Assembly (NCBI GenBank): GCA_009377865.1
Contig: WHTH01000028.1
Coordinates: forward strand, 1-48,413
Length of the DNA stretch: 48,413 nucleotides
Direction: 5' to 3'
DNA from: Pseudonocardiaceae bacterium
GTDB lineage: Bacteria; Actinomycetota; Actinomycetes; Mycobacteriales; Pseudonocardiaceae
Shown here: piece by piece, positions 40,202-48,413 of the stretch
How positions within the stretch are numbered: the first letter of the stretch is position 1
Layout: each line of letters starts with the position of its first letter
Notes under the pieces: generated by a model
Databases searched by the model: none
What the model was told of the DNA's origin: nothing
Seen by the model: the letters and a program-made list of their open reading frames with translations, nothing else
Program-made: the position numbers and the translations under genes

Positions 40202-41308
40202 ATGAGCGCGGGCGCTACCCGCCTCGACCTGCCCGACTTTCCCTGGGACAGCCTCGCCGGGGCGGCGCGCCGGGCGGCGGCCCATCCCGGCGGTGTGGTC
40301 GACCTGTCGGTCGGCACACCGGTGGACCCGGTCCCCGACCTGGTGCGAGCCGCACTGGCCTCGGTCGCCGATATCCCCGGTTACCCTGCCACGCACGGCA
40401 CGACCGAGCTCCGGGAGTCCGTGGTGGCGGCGCTGGGCCGCCGCCACGGGGTCACCGGGCTGGATCCGGCGGCGGTGCTGCCCACCATCGGTTCCAAGGA
40501 GCTCGTCGGCTGGCTGCCGACACTGCTCGGGCTCGGGCCGGGGGACCTCGTCGCGCTGCCCGAGCTGGCGTACCCGACGTACGAGGTGGGTGCCCGGCTG
40601 GCAGGCGCGTCGGTGGTGCGCCTCGCCGACGACGAGCCGGCGCCCGCGGGGACCCGGCTGCGGTGGCTGAACTCACCGTCGAACCCCACCGGTGCGGTGG
40701 CGCCGACGGGGGTGCTCGCGGCCGCGGTCGCGCAGGCCCGCGAGATCGGTGCGGTGCTCGGGTCAGACGAGTGCTATATCTCGCTGGGGTGGGAGGCGAC
40801 CCCGGTGTCGGTGCTGCACCCCGACGTGTCCGGGGGCTCGTTCGACGGGCTGCTCGGCGTGCACTCGCTGTCGAAGTCGTCGAACCTGGCCGGCTACCGG
40901 GCCGGTTTCGTCGCCGGTGACGCGGACCTCGTCGCCGCACTGCTCGCGGTGCGCAGGCACGCTGGGATGATCATGCCCCGGCCGGTGCAGCAGGCGGTCG
41001 TCGCGGCGATGGCCGACGACGCGCACGTCGGACAGCAGCGGGCCCGCTACGCCGCCCGGCGGGACGTGCTGCGACCCGCACTGGCCGCGGCCGGGCTTCG
41101 GGTGGAGCGCTCCGAGGGGGGCCTGTACCTGTGGTGTACGGCCGACGAGCCGTGCCGTGACACCGTCGAGCGGCTCGCCGGGTACGGCGTGCTCGTCGCG
41201 CCAGGGGAGTTCTACGGGCCCGCCGGCTCCCGGCACGTCCGGATGGCGCTGACAGCGACGGACGAGCGGATCGCAGCGGCGGCACAGCGGCTCGCCGGCC
41301 CGTGCTGA
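40202..41308 (+). CDS. dapC: Succinyldiaminopimelate transaminase
   Basis: A 368-aa class I/II aminotransferase. PLP-binding Lys225 lies in HSLSKSSNLAGYRAGF; the Asn of LNSPSNPTGAVAP and Asp189 of LGSDECYIS are cofactor contacts, and the final Arg region is SRHVRMALTAT. It converts N-succinyl-2-amino-6-ketopimelate to N-succinyl-LL-DAP in the lysine/peptidoglycan pathway. The start is ATG 40202. The substrate assignment comes from the fdx-dapC order seen in mycobacteria (Rv1178) and from dapD and dapE lying next to it. Confidence 0.92.
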   Translation: MSAGATRLDLPDFPWDSLAGAARRAAAHPGGVVDLSVGTPVDPVPDLVRAALASVADIPGYPATHGTTELRESVVAALGRRHGVTGLDPAAVLPTIGSKELVGWLPTLLGLGPGDLVALPELAYPTYEVGARLAGASVVRLADDEPAPAGTRLRWLNSPSNPTGAVAPTGVLAAAVAQAREIGAVLGSDECYISLGWEATPVSVLHPDVSGGSFDGLLGVHSLSKSSNLAGYRAGFVAGDADLVAALLAVRRHAGMIMPRPVQQAVVAAMADDAHVGQQRARYAARRDVLRPALAAAGLRVERSEGGLYLWCTADEPCRDTVERLAGYGVLVAPGEFYGPAGSRHVRMALTATDERIAAAAQRLAGPC

Positions 41309-41321
41309 GGGCTGCGCCACG

Positions 41322-42287
41322 TCAGTCGTTGGCGTGCAATTCGGCGTTGAGCTCGACCCCCGCCACGCCCGCCCGTTGCACGGCCTGCACCGTGCCGGTG
41401 ACCGAGTCGCGGCGGTAGAGCACCCCGTCGACGCCGGACAGTTCCCTGGCCTTGAGCACAGTGCCGTCGTCGACCGTGACCTTCGTGCCAGCCGTGACGT
41501 AGAGCCCGGCCTCGACCACGCAGTCGTCGCCCAGCGAGATCCCGATGCCTGCGTTGGCGCCGACCAGGCAGCGTCGCCCGACCGAGATCTGCTCCTGGCC
41601 GCCACCGGACAGCGTGCCCATGATCGAGGCACTGCCGCCGAGGTCGGTGTCCGCGCCGACGATCACGCCCGCCGAGATCCGCCCCTCGACCATCGAGGCG
41701 CCCAGCGTGCCCGCATTGAAGTTGACGAACCCCTCGTGCATCACCGTGGTTCCCGAGGCGAGGTGCGCCCCCAGCCGCACGCGGTCGGCGTCGGCGATCC
41801 GGACCCCGGAGGGCACTACGTAGTCGACCATCCGCGGGAACTTATCCACCCCGTAAACCGTCACCGGTCCGCGGGCGCGCAGCCGGGCACGGGTGAACTC
41901 GAAGTCCTCCACCGGGCACGGACCGAAATTGGTCCAGACCACGTTGGACAGTATCCCGAAGATCCCCTCGAGGTTGATGCTGCGCGGCTCGACCAGGCGG
42001 TGTGACAACAGGTGCAGCCGCAGGTAGGCGTCGTAGGCATCGGCCGGCGGTGACGTCAGATCGGCGACGGTCGACACGGCCACCACCTCGACGTCCCGGT
42101 AGCGGTCGGGGCCGGTGACGGTGGCGAACTCGGCAGCAGCACCCGGATCGGGCGCGGTGCCGCGCTGCGCGTCCGACGGTGCGCCCAATTCCGGCGCGAC
42201 GAACCAGGTGTCCAGCACGGCACCTTCGGCGGTCACGGTGGCCAGCCCGATGCCGTGGGCTGCGGAGGGGCGCTGCACGTGGTTCAC
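41322..42287 (-). CDS. dapD: Tetrahydrodipicolinate N-succinyltransferase
   Basis: An acyltransferase of about 321 aa using succinyl-CoA to open and succinylate tetrahydrodipicolinate. The C-terminal half is a left-handed beta-helix of hexapeptide repeats: [40 protein letters not shown] and [18 protein letters not shown]. The actinobacterial N-terminal domain is present. GTG 42287 is preferred because TACGGT (42300 to 42295) lies exactly 7 nt before it; GTG 42296 would lie inside that hexamer. Divergent from dapE, convergent with dapC. Confidence 0.94.
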   Translation of the reverse strand: MNHVQRPSAAHGIGLATVTAEGAVLDTWFVAPELGAPSDAQRGTAPDPGAAAEFATVTGPDRYRDVEVVAVSTVADLTSPPADAYDAYLRLHLLSHRLVEPRSINLEGIFGILSNVVWTNFGPCPVEDFEFTRARLRARGPVTVYGVDKFPRMVDYVVPSGVRIADADRVRLGAHLASGTTVMHEGFVNFNAGTLGASMVEGRISAGVIVGADTDLGGSASIMGTLSGGGQEQISVGRRCLVGANAGIGISLGDDCVVEAGLYVTAGTKVTVDDGTVLKARELSGVDGVLYRRDSVTGTVQAVQRAGVAGVELNAELHAND

Positions 42288-42364
42288 GGTGGGCACCGTA
42301 TCGCCAGGCGGCCGCCGCCTGCTCGGTGGTGGGCCGACCGGCCGGCTGGGCTACCGTCGCCCCC

Positions 42365-43429
42365 GTGCAGCTCGATCTCATCGCCGACCCGGTTGCGCTG
42401 ACCGCCGCGCTGGTCGACGTCCCCAGCGTCTCGGGGGAGGAGGCCGCACTGGCCGACGCGGTCGCCGGCGCGCTGTCGGCACAGGCTCCGCACCTGAAAC
42501 TGCAACGTTCGGGCGACACCGTGCTCGCCCGCACCGAGCTGGGACGGTCACAGCGGGTGCTGCTGGCCGGTCACCTCGACACCGTGCCGATCGCCGACAA
42601 CCTGCCGTCACGAGCCGAGGACGGCGTGCTCTACGGCTGCGGTACCTCGGACATGAAGGCAGGCGACGCGGTGTTCCTGCACCTCGCGGCCACGGTGCCC
42701 GAGCCGGTGTGTGACCTGACCGTGGTGCTCTACGACTGCGAGGAGGTCGAGGCGGCGCGCAACGGGCTGGGCCGCATCGAGCGCGACCACGCCGACTGGC
42801 TCGCCGCAGACCTCGCGATCCTCGGCGAGCCCACCGACGGTGACGTGGAGGCCGGCTGCCAGGGCACGCTGCGCGCGAGCGTCCGCACTGCGGGGCGCCG
42901 GGCGCACAGCGCGCGGTGGTGGCTGGGCTCCAACGCGATCCATGCGGCGGGTGAGGTGCTGTACCGGCTGGGCGGCTACCAGCCGCGCAGCGTGACGATC
43001 GACGGCTGCACCTACCGCGAGGGCATGCAGGCGGTCCGCATCGGCGGCGGCGTGGCCGGCAACGTGGTACCCGACAGCTGCGAGGTGTCGGTCAACTTCC
43101 GGTTCGCTCCGGACCGCTCGCTGGCCGAGGCGCAGCGCCACGTTCGCGAGGTGTTCGACGGTTTCGACATCGAGTTCACCGACGGGGCGCCTGGCGCGCT
43201 GCCCGGTCTCGATGCGCCTGCCGCGCAGTCGTTCCTGCGTTCCAGCGGCGCCGCGCCGGTGGCCAAGTACGGCTGGACCGACGTCTCGCGGTTCGTCGCA
43301 CTCGGTGTGCCGGCGCTGAACTACGGCCCCGGTGACCCCAACCTCGCTCACACCCGCGAGGAACACGTGCACACCGCGCGGATCACCGAGTGCACCGACG
43401 TGTTGCGCCGCTACCTCACCACGCCCTGA
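42365..43429 (+). CDS. dapE: Succinyl-diaminopimelate desuccinylase
   Basis: A 354-aa M20-family dinuclear zinc hydrolase releasing LL-DAP. Metal and catalytic residues: [10 protein letters not shown] (HxD), [13 protein letters not shown] (bridging Asp), YDCEEVE (Glu-Glu) and LGEPTDGD; the last ligand is His in the C-terminal HTREEHV. The start GTG 42365 lies 7 nt after TACCGT (42352-42357). With dapC and dapD, three steps of the succinylase branch are grouped within 3.3 kb. Confidence 0.95.
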   Translation: MQLDLIADPVALTAALVDVPSVSGEEAALADAVAGALSAQAPHLKLQRSGDTVLARTELGRSQRVLLAGHLDTVPIADNLPSRAEDGVLYGCGTSDMKAGDAVFLHLAATVPEPVCDLTVVLYDCEEVEAARNGLGRIERDHADWLAADLAILGEPTDGDVEAGCQGTLRASVRTAGRRAHSARWWLGSNAIHAAGEVLYRLGGYQPRSVTIDGCTYREGMQAVRIGGGVAGNVVPDSCEVSVNFRFAPDRSLAEAQRHVREVFDGFDIEFTDGAPGALPGLDAPAAQSFLRSSGAAPVAKYGWTDVSRFVALGVPALNYGPGDPNLAHTREEHVHTARITECTDVLRRYLTTP

Positions 43430-43468
43430 CCGGCTGGTGCCCCGGTCCCGCTCACTAGGGTGGCGGCC

Positions 43469-44244
<776 letters not shown>

Positions 44245-44248
<4 letters not shown>

Positions 44249-44787
44249 GCGGCCGCTCGGTGTGCGTCTACTGCGCCTCCTCGAACGACGTCGCCGAGCA
44301 CTACCTGCAGCTGGCCGCCGACGTCGGTGCGGGCATCGCGCAGCGGGGCTGGCAGCTGATCTCCGGTGGCGGCTGCGTCTCCATGATGGGCGCGCTGGCC
44401 GATGGCGCCCGGCAGGCCGGCGGGCGCACCGTCGGCGTCATTCCCCGGGCGCTGCTCGACCGGGAGGTGGCCGACACGGCTGCCGACGAGCTGCTGGTCA
44501 CCGACACCATGCGGGAACGCAAGGCGCTGATGGACGCGCATGCCGGCGCGTTCCTCGCGCTGCCCGGCGGCCTCGGGACCTGCGAGGAGCTGTTCGAGGC
44601 CTGGACATCGCGTGTACTGGGCATGCACGCCAAGCCGGTCGTGCTGCTCGACCCGGACGGCCACTACGCGGGGCTGCTGGACTGGCTCGACGGCCTGCGG
44701 GAGCGCGGCTTCCTGTCGGCGTCGGGGCTGTCCTGCCTCGTCGTGACGAGCGAGGTCGATGCGGCGCTCGACGCCTGCGCGCACTGA
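44245..44787 (+). CDS. LOG-family (TIGR00730) protein, second copy
   Basis: A 180-aa standard-length LOG protein: SVCVYCASSNDVAEHYLQLA, then LISGGGCVSMMGALADGARQ and LPGGLGTCEELFEAWTS (PGGxGTxxE). Start TTG 44245 overlaps the TGA of the first copy (TTGA), so both are made from one mRNA. It lacks the N-terminal extension of the first copy. It has CVSMMGALADGA where classical LOGs have GLMGxVA, so substrate preference may differ. Confidence 0.9.
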
Positions 44788-44807
44788 CCCTCGCTGCGGC
44801 AGCCGCA

Positions 44808-46283
44808 TCACGGTCGACCCTCCTCCGCGGTGCGCGTGATGTTGCGGGCCATGCCACCGAACACGACACCGTGGAACGGGGCGACCGACCACCAGTACAG
44901 CTGGCCTGCCAGCCCGTGCGGGATGAACACGGCACGTTGCCCGTACACCGAGCCACCGTCGGAGCCGGGCTGGACGCGCAGTTCGAGCCAGGCGTACCCC
45001 GGCACCTTCATCTCAGCCCGCAGCCGCAGAATCCGGTCCGACGGTTCGTCGCGCAGCTCCTCGACCCGCCACCAGTCCAGCGCATCGCCCACCCGCAGCT
45101 GCTGCGGGTGCCGCCGGCCGCGGCCGAGACCTACCCCGCCGGAGAGCCGGTCGACCCACCCCCGCGCGGCCCACGCCAGCGGGAACGAGTACCACCCGTT
45201 GGGCCCGCCGATGCCCTGCACGACCCGCCAGAGCTGTTCCGGAGGCGCCGTGCTTCGGCGCGATCGGCTATCGACGTACCAGGAGCCGCCCGCCCAGCCC
45301 GGGTCGGTCGGCAGCGGGTCGGACGGGCTGTCGGGCACCGAAGCGGCAGACCAGTGTGTCTCGATATCGCCCCGGCGGATCTTGCCCAGCGCCAGACGTA
45401 CCGCCGTGTCGTAACCGGTCAGCCCACCATCAGGGGCGGGGACGACGTCGTCGATGTCGGATTCGTGGCAGACCGCCTCGTGCACCAGCGATTCGATCAA
45501 CGGTGCCCCGATCGCCTTGGGGACCGGGGTGATGACGTTGATCCAGTGCGAGCTCAGCCGGGGTGTCAGCAGACCGACCGGCACCATCCGGCGTCGCGGC
45601 AGCCCCTTCACGGCGGCGTAGCGCTGCATCATCTGCTGGTATGTCAGCACATCCGGTCCGCCGATGTCGAAGCTCCGGTTGACCTCCGGCGGCATGGACG
45701 CCGCGCCGGCGAGGTAGTGCAGCACGTCGCGGATCGCGATCGGCTGCACCCGGTTGCGCACCCAGCGCGGGGTGATCATCACGGGCAGCCGCTCGGTCAG
45801 GTGGCGCAGCATCTCGAAACTCGCCGACCCGGACCCGATCACCACTGCGGCCTGCAGCACCGTGCTCGGCACACCGCTGCGCAGGAAGATCTCGCCCACC
45901 TCGGCCCGGGAACCGAGGTGCTCGGACAAGTCGCTGTCATCGCCTTCGGGGTGCAGCCCACCGAGATAGACGATCCGCCCCACCCCGGCATCCCGGGCCG
46001 CCTCCGCGGTCAGCAGGGCACCACGACGGTCGATCGTGGCGAAACGCGACTCGGTCAGTGAATGCACCAGGTAGTAGACGACGTCCACGCCGCGCATCGC
46101 CTCGTGCAGGCTGTCGGAGTCGAGGACGTCACCGCCCACGAGCTCCACCTGATCCGCCCACGGCACGTCGCGCAGCTTGTCCGGGTTGCGGGCGAGGCAG
46201 CGCACGGTATGCCCCTCGGTCAGCAATCGAGGCACCAGCCGACCACCGATATAACCGGTCGCACCGGTCACCAAGCACCGCAC
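44808..46283 (-). CDS. NAD(P)-binding SDR-type protein with C-terminal DUF2867
   Basis: A 491-aa two-domain protein. The N-terminal atypical SDR domain begins VRCLVTGATGYIGGRLVPRL with the GxxGxxG dinucleotide motif and has VVYYLVHSL near the active-site region. Residues about 330-490 form a DUF2867-like SRPBCC domain: RRSTAPPEQLWRVVQGIGGP, GWYSFPLAWAARGWVDRLSG, LDWWRVEELRDEPSDRILRL and GLAGQLYWWSVAPFHGVVFG. GTG 46283 has GAGG at good spacing; GTG 46292 is the alternative. It is convergent with LOG2 and divergent from the kinase. The substrate is unknown; relatives are annotated as NAD(P)H-binding proteins. Confidence 0.85.
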   Translation of the reverse strand: MRCLVTGATGYIGGRLVPRLLTEGHTVRCLARNPDKLRDVPWADQVELVGGDVLDSDSLHEAMRGVDVVYYLVHSLTESRFATIDRRGALLTAEAARDAGVGRIVYLGGLHPEGDDSDLSEHLGSRAEVGEIFLRSGVPSTVLQAAVVIGSGSASFEMLRHLTERLPVMITPRWVRNRVQPIAIRDVLHYLAGAASMPPEVNRSFDIGGPDVLTYQQMMQRYAAVKGLPRRRMVPVGLLTPRLSSHWINVITPVPKAIGAPLIESLVHEAVCHESDIDDVVPAPDGGLTGYDTAVRLALGKIRRGDIETHWSAASVPDSPSDPLPTDPGWAGGSWYVDSRSRRSTAPPEQLWRVVQGIGGPNGWYSFPLAWAARGWVDRLSGGVGLGRGRRHPQQLRVGDALDWWRVEELRDEPSDRILRLRAEMKVPGYAWLELRVQPGSDGGSVYGQRAVFIPHGLAGQLYWWSVAPFHGVVFGGMARNITRTAEEGRP

Positions 46284-46471
46284 GCGTGTCACCCTCGCCC
46301 ATCGTGGCCCCCGCCGCAGCGCGGGCACGTGCGCTGGTCAGCGAAACCCGGTCTCGAAAGAGGGACGGGCGCCCTCCGGGACAGCGTGGCGCGCCGGGGA
46401 CCGGGGCCGCAGCGGTACCTTTGCCGGATCTGAGCGGATCAGACCATGCAGGCGGACCGGCGGGAGGACTC

Positions 46472-47800
46472 GTGGCGCAGAGCGGTGGACCGGATGAGAC
46501 TCGCCGCTTCGAGGGGCCCGGTGGCGCCGGTGGGCCGGAAGCGACCCGCCGGATGGATGGGCCGGACAGCGGCGGTGTTCCCGCTAGCCAGGTCCTCGGC
46601 GATCGGTACCGGCTGGAGGAGTTGCTCGGTGCCGGCGGGATGGCCGACGTGCACCGCGCCATGGACCTGCGGCTGAACCGTCCCGTCGCGGTGAAGATCT
46701 TCCGACCCGGCACCGACTCCGACGGCGAGCGGCGCTTCCACGAGGAGGCACAGCTGCTCGGCAATCTCAGTCACCCGGGTCTGGTCGCCGTGTACGACTC
46801 CGGCGTCGAGGGACACCGCGCCTACCTGGTGACCGAACTCGTCGATGGCTGGTCCCTGCGCGAGACGCTCGACCAGCAGCGGCTGTCCCTCGAGGAGGTC
46901 GTGCGGATCGGCACCGAGCTCGCCGACGTGCTCGCATACGTCCACGAGCAGGGCGTGGTGCACCGCGATGTGAAGCCGTCGAACGTGCTGCTCGGCCGCG
47001 ACGGCCGGGTGCGCTTGGCCGACTTCGGCATCTCCCGGCTGGTGGGCGCCTCGGGACTGACCGCCGACGATGCCACGCTCGGCACCGCGTCCTACCTGGC
47101 TCCGGAGCAGGTGCAGGGTGACCGGGTGGGTCCCCCGGCCGACGTGTACGCGCTGGGCCTCGTCCTGCTGGAGGCGGTGACCGGGCGCGTGGAGTATCCG
47201 GGCGGCGGCTGGGAGACCGCCGCCGAGCGGCTCTCGAGGCCGCCGATGGTGCCGGACGACCTGCCGGTCCGGCTACGGCGCGCGCTGCGTTTCATGACCG
47301 AGACCGATCCGACGGGGCGCCCGACCGCTGCGCAAGCTGCGGCAATGCTCGGTCGTGGTCGTGCCACGGACGGCGCTGCCGTCGAGGAGCCGCCCCGGCG
47401 CTCCCGGGCGACGCGCAACGTGGCAATCGCGCTGGGCATCGTCGCGGTGATCGCGGTCCTCGGCGCATTGCTGTACGCGAGCGCGGACGACGAGCGGGGC
47501 GTGGCCCAGCCCAGCGCAACCGAGGAACCCGCGGACGATCCGGCGGCCGAGGACACTGCTGCCGACGACCCCGCTGCCGAGGACGAGGACTCGTCCGGCG
47601 AGGACCCCGCTGCCGAGGACCCTGCCGGCGAGGGGTTGGGCGGCGAGGGGTCGGGCAGCGAGGACGGCCCTGGCTTTCCCGAGCTACCGAACTTCGACGC
47701 GCCCGACCTGCCGGACGCCCCGGAGATGCCCGAGTCGGGCTCCGATGACGCCGCGAACGCGTGGGAGCGGTTCAAGGCCTGGGTTTCCAGCTGGTTCTGA
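46472..47800 (+). CDS. Transmembrane Ser/Thr protein kinase (PknB-like)
   Basis: A 442-aa kinase. An N-terminal juxta-kinase tail (about 45 aa, ETRRFEGPGG and EATRRMDGPD repeats) is followed by the kinase domain at about 50-305: GAGGMADVHRA (Gly loop), VAVKIF (Lys), VVHRDVKPSNVLL (catalytic loop), DFGIS, GTASYLAPEQV and DVYALGLVLLEAVTG. One helix follows (NVAIALGIVAVIAVLGALLY), then a strongly acidic outer tail with repeated DPAAED units, ending NAWERFKAWVSSWF. There is no PASTA domain. GTG 46472 has GGGAGG in front; TACCTT (46416-46421) is a possible -10. It signals across the membrane; the ligand is unknown. Confidence 0.9.
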   Translation: MAQSGGPDETRRFEGPGGAGGPEATRRMDGPDSGGVPASQVLGDRYRLEELLGAGGMADVHRAMDLRLNRPVAVKIFRPGTDSDGERRFHEEAQLLGNLSHPGLVAVYDSGVEGHRAYLVTELVDGWSLRETLDQQRLSLEEVVRIGTELADVLAYVHEQGVVHRDVKPSNVLLGRDGRVRLADFGISRLVGASGLTADDATLGTASYLAPEQVQGDRVGPPADVYALGLVLLEAVTGRVEYPGGGWETAAERLSRPPMVPDDLPVRLRRALRFMTETDPTGRPTAAQAAAMLGRGRATDGAAVEEPPRRSRATRNVAIALGIVAVIAVLGALLYASADDERGVAQPSATEEPADDPAAEDTAADDPAAEDEDSSGEDPAAEDPAGEGLGGEGSGSEDGPGFPELPNFDAPDLPDAPEMPESGSDDAANAWERFKAWVSSWF

Positions 47801-48150
47801 TCAGGCCGGCTCGACGAACTCGAGGTCGAGCTCGATCTTCACGACATCGCCCAGCATCGCGCCGAGGGTTCCGAGACCGAGGCCGAAGTCGTTGCGGCGG
47901 ATCTCGCCGGCGGCCTCGAACCCGGCATGGCGGGTTCCGTCGAAGAAGTCATCGACGCCGCCGAACTCGACGGCGAGTGTGAGCGGACCTGTGACGTCGC
48001 CGATCGTCAACTCGCCGTCGACCGTCCACCGGGACATCGCCCCGGACCTGCGTCGACCGGTGCGACATCGTCGGCCGTCGCGGCACGTCGAGGAGTTCGG
48101 CGTCCCGCAGGTGCGTGTCGCGCCGGGCTTCCGCAGATGGTAAGCACACG
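47801..48150 (-). pseudogene. YceI-family protein, frameshifted and missing its N-terminus
   Basis: The 3' part reads SRWTVDGELTIGDVTGPLTL, AVEFGGVDDFFDGTRHAGFE and AAGEIRRNDFGLGLGTLGAM. These are the C-terminal strands of YceI (polyisoprenoid/lipid-binding lipocalin-like) proteins. Upstream, in another frame, EARRDTHLRDAELLDVPRRP and TMSHRSTQVRGDV continue the same family pattern. The frames meet near 48025-48037, so one indel separates them. The first 60-80 residues of a normal 180-aa YceI are absent, and sequence beyond about 48150 leads into a transposase end. Probably inactivated by insertion. Confidence 0.7.
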
Positions 48151-48234
48151 GTCGCCCGGATGTGGGCGTTGACCGGCGCGAATGGTGCGGGGTCTTGATC
48201 GGGGCGTGTTACTACAGGCTGGTGTTGTGCCTGG

Positions 48235-48411
48235 TCAGCCCGGGGTGGGGGTGAAGTCGAAGTACCGGGGTGGTTCGGGCAGCTCGAGGCTGGCCAGGAT
48301 GGTCTTGTGGCCGGGGGTCAGCGCGGAGCGTTGCGCGACCTGGCCGTCGGGGGTGGCCAGGGTGACCAGCGCCAGCCGGTCGAGTTCGTCACGCAGGGTG
48401 CGCCAGGTCTG
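48235..48411 (-). mobile_element. C-terminal end of a transposase (IS1634-like), cut by the window end
   Basis: The last 58 codons read QTWRTLRDELDRLALVTLAT, PDGQVAQRSALTPGHKTILA and SLELPEPPRYFDFTPTPG, then TGA. I recall this ending (AQRSxLTPxxxxIL...EPPRxxDFTPxP) from IS1634/IS1549-type DDE transposases. The rest lies beyond 48413. The element's end should be within 48150-48234, next to the broken YceI gene; no terminal repeat could be defined from one side. Confidence 0.6.
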
Positions 48412-48413
48412 GC

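Noticed and set aside
44794-44808. Small hairpin TGCGG-CAG-CCGCA between LOG2 and the SDR gene
   Set aside because: Only 5 bp of stem; too weak to call a terminator with confidence.

Overview
This window is high-GC DNA from an actinobacterium, most likely in the Pseudonocardiaceae or a close relative of the mycobacteria. The evidence is GTG starts, very strong GC bias at third codon positions, a mycothiol biosynthesis gene (mshB), a LpqW-like lipoprotein, a LexA-type SOS box and, above all, gene order. Recalled gene order of the Mycobacterium tuberculosis Rv1098c-Rv1112 block (fum, glpX, xseB, xseA, Rv1109c, ispH, Rv1111c, ychF), the mutT2-typA-lpqW block (Rv1160-Rv1166), mshB-Rv1171, fdxC-dapC (Rv1177-Rv1178) and dapD/dapE/LOG (Rv1201c-Rv1205) is kept here in compacted form. 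No rRNA, tRNA or CRISPR array was seen.

Layout. 1-1619: the 5' end of a DUF222/HNH endonuclease gene under an SOS box, and a two-domain peptidoglycan hydrolase. 1720-6362: a minus-strand operon running lipid-droplet-type protein, xseA, xseB, glpX, fumC. 6431-7390: ispH, divergent from it. 7391-13238: a 5.8 kb accessory segment interrupting the conserved order. It holds a few intact small genes (DUF1707 protein, TetR regulator, small membrane protein, a cysteine-containing hypothetical) among many truncated or frameshifted genes. 13196-17426 (minus): an adaA/alkA fusion and ogt for alkylation repair, then rmuC and a DUF6542 membrane protein. 17473-19256: a small lipoprotein, ychF and a coiled-coil protein. 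19363-22880 (minus): pterin carbinolamine dehydratase, and a RseB/LolA-like secreted protein coupled to an ABC exporter, divergent from a two-component system (22968-25012). 25029-29694: a SRPBCC-Nudix fusion, typA and a LpqW-like lipoprotein. 29748-37483: a complete oligopeptide ABC importer with two substrate-binding lipoproteins. 37530-44787: mshB, a membrane protein, a GNAT protein, a 7Fe ferredoxin, dapC, dapD, dapE and two LOG-family genes. 44808-48413: an SDR/DUF2867-type protein, a transmembrane Ser/Thr kinase, a broken YceI gene and the end of a transposase.

How the genes work together. The window joins central metabolism (class II fumarase, FBPase II), isoprenoid synthesis (IspH), DNA repair (ExoVII, RmuC, Ada/AlkA, Ogt, the SOS-controlled HNH gene), mycothiol synthesis, the succinylase branch of lysine/DAP synthesis (DapD-DapC-DapE) and envelope functions (LpqW, peptide uptake, M23 hydrolase). 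Many operons are tightly coupled by 4-nt ATGA/GTGA/TTGA overlaps. At least nine genes start 6-7 nt after a TANNNT hexamer, the arrangement expected for leaderless mRNAs.

I found no convincing wholly new multi-gene system. The most interesting items are the LexA box abutting a leaderless HNH promoter, the decayed island, the SRPBCC-Nudix fusion beside typA, the LpqW-like gene sitting directly upstream of a peptide transporter, and the two-component/exporter pair with an OmpR-type operator between them.
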